5,223 nucleotides of DNA from Acidobacteriota bacterium. Its GTDB lineage: Bacteria > Acidobacteriota > Polarisedimenticolia > J045. Positions 1 through 5,223 of this stretch are shown in pieces. The notes beneath the pieces were generated by a model. It made no database searches. It worked only from the letters and a program-made list of their open reading frames with translations, and was not told where the DNA came from. Positions within the stretch are counted from its first letter, which is position 1. Each line of letters opens with the position of its first letter. The stretch covers positions 1-5,223 of the forward strand of contig JAMOQA010000592.1 in NCBI GenBank assembly GCA_027064265.1, written 5' to 3'. The translations under genes and the position numbers were made by a program.

Positions 1-428
1 TGACCGCGATCTCCCACTCGGCCGACAAGGAGGAACTCGCCCGGGAGCTCGGCGCCGACGAGTTCCTCGTTCTCGGGGAGGAGACACTCCGGGGCGCCGC
101 CCGTGCCTTCGACCTGGTGCTCGTCACCGTCCCGGTGGCCCTCGACTGGCCCGCGCTCGCCCGCACGGTCCGCCCCCGGGGGCGGATGGCGTTCGTCGGC
201 GTCGTGCCCGGGGAGGTCGGTGTCCCCGTCGATGCCCTGATCCTGGGCAACCGCGGGCTCGTCGGGAGCCAGATCGCCGGGAGGGCACGGATGCGGGAGA
301 TGCTGGCCTTCGCGGCGGAGCGGGGGATCGCCGCGATGGTGGAGACCTTCCCGATGGAGGAGGTCAACGTGGCCCTGGACCGGCTGCGGCGGAACGAACT
401 CCGGTTCCGCGCGGTGCTGACCCGGTGA
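1..428 (+). CDS. Zinc-type alcohol dehydrogenase, YahK/cinnamyl-alcohol dehydrogenase-like, C-terminal part (5' end outside window)
   Basis: The reading frame is open from base 3 to a TGA at 426-428, so the protein enters from the left edge and only about 141 C-terminal residues are visible. What remains is the second half of the Rossmann domain and the C-terminal return to the catalytic domain of a medium-chain dehydrogenase. It has an ISHSADKEELARELGADEF stretch (the usual 'S..K...A..LGAD' after the second beta strand), then a DLVLVTV strand, an RPRGRMAFVGV strand, a VGSQIAG turn, a MLAFAAERGI helix and the terminal ALDRLRRNELRFRAVL. This order matches YahK and plant-type cinnamyl alcohol dehydrogenases, which reduce aldehydes with NAD(P)H in the cytoplasm. 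The Ser/His rather than an acidic residue after the second strand suggests NADPH preference (inference). The catalytic zinc ligands would lie upstream and cannot be checked. An ATG-less GTG/CTG-rich frame around 117 is internal, not a start. The stop overlaps the next gene's GTG. Confidence 0.9.
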   Translation, partial: TAISHSADKEELARELGADEFLVLGEETLRGAARAFDLVLVTVPVALDWPALARTVRPRGRMAFVGVVPGEVGVPVDALILGNRGLVGSQIAGRARMREMLAFAAERGIAAMVETFPMEEVNVALDRLRRNELRFRAVLTR

Positions 429-913
429 GCACGATCGTCCATCCCGCCCCGGACCTGATGCGGCGGGCGATCGACGCCGCCCGGGAGGGAATCCTGCGGG
501 GCGAGGGGGGCCCCTTCGGCGCGGTGATCGCCGACCGGGAAGGGAACGTCCTCGCCGTCGCCCACAACACGGTGCTCCTCGGGGACGCCACGGCCCACGC
601 CGAGGTGAACGCGATCCGGGAGGCGTGCGCCGCCCGGGGCACGCCCTTCCTCGAGGGCACGGTGATCTACTCGACGACCGAGCCCTGCCCGATGTGCTTT
701 TCCGCCATCCACTGGGCCCGGATCGGCGACGTCTTCTGGGGAACGCGAATCGAGGACGTCGCCCGCCTGGGATTCAACGAAATGCCGATCTCGAACGAGA
801 CGATGAAACGGCTCGGCGGGAGCCCGGTCACGATCCACCCGGACTTCCTGCGGGACCAGTGCCTCGCCCTCCTCGAGGAGTGGCGGCGCCTGCCGGGTCG
901 GCGTACCTACTGA
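425..913 (+). CDS. Nucleoside deaminase, guanine deaminase (GuaD)-like, cytidine deaminase fold
   Basis: This is a 162-residue cytoplasmic zinc deaminase. The signature is complete: GGPFGAVI at 28-35, the HAE zinc and catalytic motif (His58, Glu60) and PCPMC (Cys88, Cys91) with a following AIHWARI helix. The family includes GuaD, TadA and cytosine deaminases. Several features favour guanine deaminase of the Bacillus subtilis GuaD type, which converts guanine to xanthine and ammonia: similar length, an ED-V-A-R-L-GF segment after the fifth strand in which Asp111 aligns with the GuaD aspartate, and a chain ending in Tyr (RRTY) like GuaD's KKEY, where the C-terminal tail is swapped into the partner's active site. 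The substrate is still inferred. The start is GTG at 425, inside the GTGA that also holds the dehydrogenase stop. There is no clear Shine-Dalgarno, so translational coupling is likely. A later ATG at 458 would cut into the first helix and is less likely. Confidence 0.88.
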   Translation: MSTIVHPAPDLMRRAIDAAREGILRGEGGPFGAVIADREGNVLAVAHNTVLLGDATAHAEVNAIREACAARGTPFLEGTVIYSTTEPCPMCFSAIHWARIGDVFWGTRIEDVARLGFNEMPISNETMKRLGGSPVTIHPDFLRDQCLALLEEWRRLPGRRTY

Positions 914-938
914 ACCCCCGACACCCCGGAGGACCGGA

Positions 939-1436
939 ATGCGCTGGTGCCCCTCCTGCGGCGCGGACTACGTCGACGGCACCCCCGAGTGCCACCGCTG
1001 CCATGTCTCCCTGGTAGATGCCCCCCCGGGAGAGGCCGACCCGTTCGCCGACCCGCGGGCGATGGCCCGCCTCCTCCACGGCCGGCAGGTCGTTCCCTGT
1101 TTCGCCGGGTCGCCGGCGGGAATCGAGGACCTGCGGGACGCCCTGGCCGCCGCCCGGATCCCCTGCGCCGCCGCCCCACCCCCGGTCGCCTGCACCAGCT
1201 GCCGGCCGACCCTGCACCTGCTGGTCGCCGTCGAGGACGTGGAGCGGGCCGTTCGCTTCTTCGCCGAGGAGTACGAGCCCACCCTCCCGACGGAGCAGGT
1301 ACTCTGCATCGCGCCGGAGGCGGTACTGGGCGAAGACGAAGCGGAAGACGGGCCGACTCCCTGCCCCGCCTGCGGCTGCACCGATCCGCCCGGCGAGGAC
1401 GGCTGCTGCCCGGAATGCGGCCTCTACCTCGCCTGA
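939..1436 (+). CDS. Double zinc-ribbon protein with central DUF2007-like segment, function unknown
   Basis: A 165-residue soluble protein with no signal peptide or membrane segment. Its N-terminus has a zinc ribbon, CPSCG (Cys4, Cys7) paired with CHRCH (Cys18, Cys21). The C-terminus has a second one, CPACGC (Cys142, Cys145, Cys147) paired with CCPECG (Cys156/157, Cys160). Between them, residues about 50-115 (VVPCFAGSPAGIEDLRDALAAARIPC, then LHLLVAVEDVERAVRFFAEEY) have the beta-alpha-beta pattern of DUF2007, a small domain named as a putative signal transducer; this match is by pattern only. A CTSC pair at 85-88 could add to metal binding. The start is fixed by GGAGGA at 928-933, five bases before the ATG. 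It lies 25 bases after the deaminase stop and 39 bases before the M13 peptidase, so it is probably co-transcribed. Its role may be regulatory or protein-binding, but nothing in the sequence proves this. Confidence 0.85.
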   Translation: MRWCPSCGADYVDGTPECHRCHVSLVDAPPGEADPFADPRAMARLLHGRQVVPCFAGSPAGIEDLRDALAAARIPCAAAPPPVACTSCRPTLHLLVAVEDVERAVRFFAEEYEPTLPTEQVLCIAPEAVLGEDEAEDGPTPCPACGCTDPPGEDGCCPECGLYLA

Positions 1437-1475
1437 CGAGACCACCCCTTCTCCCCTCCACGAAGGAGCGCCACG

Positions 1476-3530
1476 ATGAAGCGAACCCTCCTGCTCGCCG
1501 CCGCGGCCGTCCTGGCCGCGGGTTTCCTCCTCGCCTGCCAGGGACCCGGGTCCGGTGCGAAGGACACCGGGGACCACATGGAGCCGGCGCAGATCGCGAC
1601 CAGCGTCCGCGAGACCCTCGACCCGTCGGTCGACCCCTGCCAGGACTTCTACCGCTACGCCTGCGGAGGCTGGCTCGCGACGGCCGAGCTGCCTCCCGAT
1701 CGGCCCCGCTGGGGTCGCGGTTTCTCCGAGATCGCCGAGCGAAACCTGGCGATCGAACGGGAGATCCTCGAGGCGGCGGCGGCCGATCCGGGAGACGACC
1801 CGGGCCTCCGGAAGATCGGTGACTTCTGGGCCGCGTGCATGGACGAGGAGGCGATCGAGAAGGCGGGGCTCGCGCCCCTCGCGCCCTGGTTCGAGAAGAT
1901 CGACGCCGTCGACTGCCCGGAAGCCCTCTTCCGCGTCGCCGGCGAGATGTTCCAGGTCGGCGCCTCCGTCCTGTTCGATGCCGGGGTCGACGCCGACTTC
2001 GAGAACCCGGACCTCTACATCGCCCACTTCTTCCAGGGCGGCCTCGGGCTCCCCGACCGGGACTACTACCTCGACCCGAACCGGAAGCAGATCCTCGAGG
2101 CATACCGCGCGTACATCGCCCGGATGCTGACGCTGACCGGCGAGGACGGACCCCTCGCGAAGAAGCATGCCGACGAGATCGTCGCCCTCGAGACGCGGCT
2201 CGCGAAGGCCTCGAAGCCGCGCCGCGAGCTGCGGGATCCGAGGAAGATCTACCACAAGATCGACCGCGAGGGCCTCGCCAGGCTCGCGCCGAAGCTCCCG
2301 TGGGACGCCTTCTTCGCGGGCGTCGGCCGGGAGGACGTGAAGGACATCAACGTCGCCACCCCGGACTTCTTCGAGGCCCTCCAGGACACCGTCCTCGGGA
2401 CCGACCTCGACACGATGCGCGCCTACCTGCGCTTCCACCTCGTCCAGGGGCTCTCCGGTCTCCTCCCCCGCGACTTCGTCGAGGCCTCGTTCGAGTTCTA
2501 CGGGAAGACGCTCTCCGGCCAGGAGGAGATCCGTCCCCGCTGGAAGCGCTGCGTCGCCGCGGTCGACGACGGGCTCGGCGAGCTCCTCGGCAAGGCGTTC
2601 GTCGAGCGGGCCTTCGCCGGCGAGAGCCGTGACATCGCCCGGGAGATGATCGGCAACGTCGAGGCCGCGTTCGAGAAGAACCTCGAGGAACTCGACTGGA
2701 TGGACGAGCCCACGAAGGAACGCGCCCGGGAGAAGCTCCACGCCATCGTCAACAAGGTCGGCTACCCCGACAGGTGGCGCACCTACGACGGCCTCGAGGT
2801 GGACCGGGGCTCCTGGTTCGCCACGGGCACCGCCGCCCGGCGGTTCGAGTTCGCCCGCCAGGTGCGCCGCATCGGCCAGCCGGTCGACCGGTCCGAGTGG
2901 CACATGACGCCGCCCACCGTCAACGCCTACTACAACCCCAGCGCCAACGAGATGGTCTTCCCCGCAGGCATCCTCCAGCCCCCGTTCTTCCACCGCGACT
3001 TCCCGGCGGCGATGAACTACGGCGGCATGGGAATGGTGATGGGACACGAGCTCACCCACGGCTTCGACGACCAGGGGCGCAAGTTCGACGCCCACGGCCG
3101 CATGGCCGACTGGTGGACCCCCGAGGTGGCGAAGGCCTTCGAGGAGCGCGCCGCCTGCATCGAGCGCCAGTACGCCGGGTACGAGGTCCAGCCCGGAGTC
3201 CACCTCGACGGCAAGCTGACCCTCGGGGAGAACCTCGCCGACAACGGCGGCATCCGGCTTTCCTGGAAGGCCTGGTCCGGCCTCGGCGACGAGACGACCC
3301 TGCCCGGCCTGGACCTCACCCCGCAACAGCTCTTCTTCGTCGCCTACGCCCAGACCTGGTGCACCCTCGCGACGCCGGAGTACGAGAAGCTGGCCGCCAC
3401 GGTCGACCCGCACTCGACGCCCCGGTTCCGGGTGAACGGCCCCCTCGCGAACCTCCCCGCCTTCGCCGAGGCGTTCGGGTGCGCCGAGGGCACGCCGATG
3501 AACCCGAAGGAGCGCTGCCGGGTCTGGTAA
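1476..3530 (+). CDS. M13 family metallopeptidase (neprilysin/PepO-like), predicted lipoprotein
   Basis: A complete 684-residue zinc endopeptidase, the usual length for bacterial M13 enzymes, which cleave oligopeptides outside the cytoplasm. The first residues (MKRTLLL, a hydrophobic run, then LLAC with Cys21) form a lipoprotein signal peptide. Gln follows the cysteine rather than Asp, so outer-membrane sorting is expected in a Gram-negative cell. The M13 N-terminal domain begins with DPCQDFYRYACGGW (Cys55). The catalytic part carries NAYYNPSANEMVFPAGILQP (from Asn483), the zinc site HELTH (His524, Glu525, His528), the third ligand in ENLADNGG (Glu585, with Asp589), and the C-terminal FGC and CRVW ending. 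All catalytic residues are present, with spacing close to neprilysin, so it should be active. AAGGAG at 1463-1468, seven bases upstream, supports the ATG. It is the last gene before a terminator. Substrate cannot be read from the sequence. Confidence 0.97.
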   Translation: MKRTLLLAAAAVLAAGFLLACQGPGSGAKDTGDHMEPAQIATSVRETLDPSVDPCQDFYRYACGGWLATAELPPDRPRWGRGFSEIAERNLAIEREILEAAAADPGDDPGLRKIGDFWAACMDEEAIEKAGLAPLAPWFEKIDAVDCPEALFRVAGEMFQVGASVLFDAGVDADFENPDLYIAHFFQGGLGLPDRDYYLDPNRKQILEAYRAYIARMLTLTGEDGPLAKKHADEIVALETRLAKASKPRRELRDPRKIYHKIDREGLARLAPKLPWDAFFAGVGREDVKDINVATPDFFEALQDTVLGTDLDTMRAYLRFHLVQGLSGLLPRDFVEASFEFYGKTLSGQEEIRPRWKRCVAAVDDGLGELLGKAFVERAFAGESRDIAREMIGNVEAAFEKNLEELDWMDEPTKERAREKLHAIVNKVGYPDRWRTYDGLEVDRGSWFATGTAARRFEFARQVRRIGQPVDRSEWHMTPPTVNAYYNPSANEMVFPAGILQPPFFHRDFPAAMNYGGMGMVMGHELTHGFDDQGRKFDAHGRMADWWTPEVAKAFEERAACIERQYAGYEVQPGVHLDGKLTLGENLADNGGIRLSWKAWSGLGDETTLPGLDLTPQQLFFVAYAQTWCTLATPEYEKLAATVDPHSTPRFRVNGPLANLPAFAEAFGCAEGTPMNPKERCRVW

Positions 3531-3559
3531 CGTGCCCGGGTGGCGAGTAGCGTGACGAA

Positions 3560-3588
3560 GGGGGCGGCCCGGGAGCCGCCCCCCTTTT
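3560..3588 (+). terminator. Rho-independent terminator after the M13 peptidase gene
   Basis: A perfect 9-bp stem, GGGGGCGGC (3560-3568) with GCCGCCCCC (3575-3583), encloses the loop CCGGGA and is followed by C and TTTT. It lies 30 bases after the peptidase stop and directly before the stop of the convergent gene at 3590. Read from the minus strand, the hairpin lacks a good T-run (only TTC follows), so it should act mainly on plus-strand transcripts. The rest of the short space between the two convergent genes shows nothing else. Confidence 0.88.
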
Positions 3589-3589
3589 C

Positions 3590-3880
3590 TCAGACCATCT
3601 GCTCGACGGGAAGCACCAGCACCCGCAACCCCTCGCCGGGGGCGCACGAGCGCGAGAGCCCCTCGAGCGCGTCGACCAGCTCGTCCGCCTTCTCGGCGGA
3701 AACGGCCGCCAGGATCAGCGACACCGTCCCGGGGAACGCCCGGGTGCCCATGTGCTTGCCGGTGGTTCCCGAGCCCCGCAGGCCGGGCATCTCGGTGAAG
3801 GCGTGCACCTCGTGCTCGTCGATGATCTTCAGCAGTTCCTCGACGCGCTCGCTGGCGCAGGTGATCACGAGCAGCTTCAT
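3590..3880 (-). CDS. PII-like signalling protein linked to RND efflux pump
   Basis: A 96-residue cytoplasmic protein with the ferredoxin-like beta-alpha-beta layout of PII: MKLLVITCASERVEELLKII (strand and helix), a glycine-rich segment GTTGKHMGTRAFPG (38-51) where PII has its T-loop region, SLILAAVSAEKADELVDAL (strand and helix), then a B-loop-like CAPGEG and LRVLVLPVE strand (79-93). It is shorter than classical GlnB/GlnK (about 112) because the C-terminal end is missing, and it contains no tyrosine at all, so the classical uridylylation at Tyr51 is impossible. PII-like proteins encoded next to RND metal/drug pumps have been described (the 'PII-NG' group and related families), and this fits. 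GGAGGAGG at 3888-3895, seven bases before the ATG, fixes the start. The gene lies 31 bases after the pump stop, so co-transcription is likely. The ligand (metabolite, nucleotide or metal) and partner are unknown; binding to the pump is inference. Confidence 0.85.
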   Translation of the reverse strand: MKLLVITCASERVEELLKIIDEHEVHAFTEMPGLRGSGTTGKHMGTRAFPGTVSLILAAVSAEKADELVDALEGLSRSCAPGEGLRVLVLPVEQMV

Positions 3881-3911
3881 GGCCTGCCCTCCTCCCGGCT
3901 CCGGCCGGGGA
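3881..3911 (-). promoter_or_regulatory. Intergenic hairpin and strong Shine-Dalgarno before the PII-like gene
   Basis: The 31-base gap between the pump stop and the PII-like ATG holds a 6-bp inverted repeat, CCCGGC and GCCGGG (3894-3899 with 3904-3909, four-base loop), followed without a gap by the purine-rich GGGAGGAGGG ribosome site (3887-3896). Three G of the ribosome site belong to the stem; the core AGGAGG stays free. It has no T-run, so it is not a terminator. It could set the ratio of small protein to pump by shaping ribosome access or by stabilising the RNA, but in DNA this GC-rich a 6-bp hairpin can arise by chance. Confidence 0.4.
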
Positions 3912-5223
3912 TCACTTCCAGTCGTCCGGCAGCAGGTTGTCCCGGTGCTGCCGCTTCTCCAGCATGAAGTGCAGGACCGGCACGACGACCAGCGTCAGCA
4001 CCGTCGCCGCCACCGCTCCCGCGATCATCGAGATCGCCAGACCCTCGAAGATCGGATCGAGCAGGATGACGAGCGACCCGACGATCACCGCGATCGAGGT
4101 CAGCACGATCGGCCGGAACCGGACCGCGCCGCCCTCGACCAGCGCCTCGCCGAACGTCTTGCCCCGCTCGAGGGCGAGGTCGACGAAGTCGATCAGCAGG
4201 ACGCCGTTGCGGACCATGATGCCGGCGAGCGCGATGAACCCGATCATCGAGTTGGCGGTGAAGAACGCCCCGTACAGCCAGTGGGCCGGCAGGATCCCGA
4301 CGAGGGAGAGCGGGATCGAGATCATCATCACCATCGGCACCAGGAACCGCTGGAACCAGGCGACGATCAGCATGTAGATCAGCACCATCACCACGGCGAA
4401 GGAGATCCCGAGGTCGCGGAAGACCTCGTAGGTGATGTGCCACTCGCCGTCCCACTTCATCACGGGCGTCTCGGTGGACCAGGGTTGCGCCGTGTAGAAC
4501 TGGTCGACCGTCGTCCCCTCCGGGGTCTCGATCTTCGCGATCTCGCCGGCCATCTTGAGGATCGCGTAGACGGGGCTCTCCTCCCGGCCGCCGACGTCTC
4601 CGGTCACGTAGACGACCGGAAGCAGGTTCTTCCGGTAGCGGGTCCCCGGGATCACGGTCTTCTTCACCCGGACGAGCTCGGAGAGCGGCACGAGCCCCCC
4701 GGCCATCGACGCGAGCCGGACGTCCTTGAGATCGTCGATGCTCGAGCGCTCCGCCCGGGGAAGCCGGAGCTGGATCGTGACCGGCTCCACCTCGTCCGGA
4801 TCGTGCAGCAGGCCGGCGTCCTCGCCGTGGAGCGCGAGGCGCAGCGCCTTCGCCACCGCCCCGGCGGGCACCCCGTGGAGCGCCGCCTTCTCCCGGTCGA
4901 CCTCGAAGATGACCTTCTCCTGGGGCGCCTCCACCAGCCAGTCGATGTCGACGACCCCCTCGGTCTCCTCGAAGATCCGCTTGATCTTTCGGGCCGTCTC
5001 GATCCGCTCCTCCCGGTTCGGCCCGTAGACCTCGGCGACCAGCGTTGCCATCACCGGCGGCCCCGGCGGGATCTCGGCGATCTTGACCGCCGCACCGTAC
5101 TTCTTCGCGATCTCCTGGATCGGCGGCCGGATCCTGCGCGCGATGTCGTGGCTCTGGGCGTCCCGCAGCTTCTTCGGCAGCAGGTTGACCTGCAGGTCGG
5201 CCACGTTCGACCCCCGTCGCAGG
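3912..5223 (-). CDS. RND efflux transporter permease (CusA/AcrB superfamily), C-terminal part (5' end outside window)
   Basis: Inner-membrane proton-driven efflux permease, expected to work with a periplasmic adaptor and outer-membrane channel. About 436 C-terminal residues are visible, less than half of a usual RND permease of about 1,000-1,100. The frame stays open to the right edge (codons reading LRRGSN precede a GTG at 5202-5204), and RRGSN-VADLQVNLLPK is continuous family sequence, so that GTG is an internal valine and not the start. Counting from it, residues 1-260 are periplasmic porter domain (QSHDIARRIRP, PPGPPV, VVDIDW, RLPRAERSS, LVPLSELV). Then come five membrane segments at about 267-284, 288-305, 318-341, 365-382 and 387-413, matching TM8-TM12, with the GFIALAGIMVRNGVLLIDF signature in the third and FRPIVLTS before the fourth. 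The stop is TGA at 3912-3914. The proton-relay acids of TM4 lie outside. The substrate (metal ion or organic compound) cannot be decided here. The PII-like gene follows 31 bases later. Confidence 0.93.
   Translation of the reverse strand, partial: LRRGSNVADLQVNLLPKKLRDAQSHDIARRIRPPIQEIAKKYGAAVKIAEIPPGPPVMATLVAEVYGPNREERIETARKIKRIFEETEGVVDIDWLVEAPQEKVIFEVDREKAALHGVPAGAVAKALRLALHGEDAGLLHDPDEVEPVTIQLRLPRAERSSIDDLKDVRLASMAGGLVPLSELVRVKKTVIPGTRYRKNLLPVVYVTGDVGGREESPVYAILKMAGEIAKIETPEGTTVDQFYTAQPWSTETPVMKWDGEWHITYEVFRDLGISFAVVMVLIYMLIVAWFQRFLVPMVMMISIPLSLVGILPAHWLYGAFFTANSMIGFIALAGIMVRNGVLLIDFVDLALERGKTFGEALVEGGAVRFRPIVLTSIAVIVGSLVILLDPIFEGLAISMIAGAVAATVLTLVVVPVLHFMLEKRQHRDNLLPDDWK

Noticed and set aside
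947..1822. Open frame of 291 codons on the plus strand, alternative frame
   Set aside because: Arg/Pro-rich shadow of the zinc-ribbon and peptidase genes; crosses their boundary and has no ribosome site.
907..2103. Open frame of 398 codons on the minus strand
   Set aside because: Arg/Pro/Gly/Ser-rich translation without domain features, wholly antisense to the zinc-ribbon and M13 genes.
1835..2632. Plus-strand frame inside the M13 gene
   Set aside because: Arg/Pro/Gly-rich out-of-frame reading of an intact peptidase gene.
2774..3550. Plus-strand frame over the C-terminal half of the M13 gene, ending past its stop
   Set aside because: Out-of-frame, Arg/Pro-rich, no family features; the peptidase frame here carries all catalytic motifs.
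828..3647. Very long open frame of 939 codons on the minus strand
   Set aside because: It lies antisense to three well-supported genes. Its translation is low-complexity (Arg, Gly, Val, Glu, Leu rich) and matches no family; long antisense frames are expected where third positions are nearly all G/C.
3937..4377. Plus-strand frame antisense to the pump
   Set aside because: Ser/Thr/Arg-rich antisense reading without a ribosome site or any recognisable feature.
3877..4455. Minus-strand frame of 192 codons inside the pump gene
   Set aside because: Asp/Arg/Gly-rich shadow of the membrane-domain coding sequence; the pump frame contains the real membrane segments.
1..5223. Possible defence system, prophage, transposon or CRISPR
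   Set aside because: No integrase, transposase, repeat array, nuclease or terminal repeats seen; all genes belong to common metabolic, peptidase or transport families.

Overview
The window is very GC-rich DNA with G/C at almost every third codon position. It is densely packed with protein genes, and I see no RNA genes, CRISPR arrays, insertion sequences or long repeats. A lipobox-type signal peptide and a tripartite-type RND efflux pump both point to a Gram-negative (diderm) bacterium with high GC. The mix of an M13 lipoprotein peptidase, a CusA/AcrB-like pump and a PII-like protein would fit Acidobacteriota, Myxococcota-like or candidate-phylum lineages (for example Eisenbacteria-like). That placement is inference, because no marker gene is present.

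Plus-strand block, 1-3530. Four genes run in the same direction with short gaps. They are the C-terminal part of a YahK/cinnamyl-type zinc alcohol dehydrogenase (its start lies outside the window), a GuaD-like nucleoside/guanine deaminase whose GTG start overlaps the dehydrogenase stop, a small protein with two zinc ribbons flanking a DUF2007-like segment, and a complete M13 (neprilysin/PepO-type) metallopeptidase lipoprotein. The block ends in a strong hairpin plus T-run terminator at 3560-3588. The genes may share a transcript, but their functions do not form an obvious single pathway.

Minus-strand block, 3590-5223. This converges on the first block. An RND efflux permease enters from the right edge, with only its C-terminal part present. 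It is followed 31 bases later by a short PII-like protein. PII-like proteins encoded beside RND pumps are a known but poorly understood association. The pair probably forms one operon in which the small protein senses a metabolite or metal and acts on or with the pump.

The window looks like ordinary chromosome rather than a mobile or defence island. The points most worth following up are the PII-like/RND pair and the double zinc-ribbon DUF2007-like protein.
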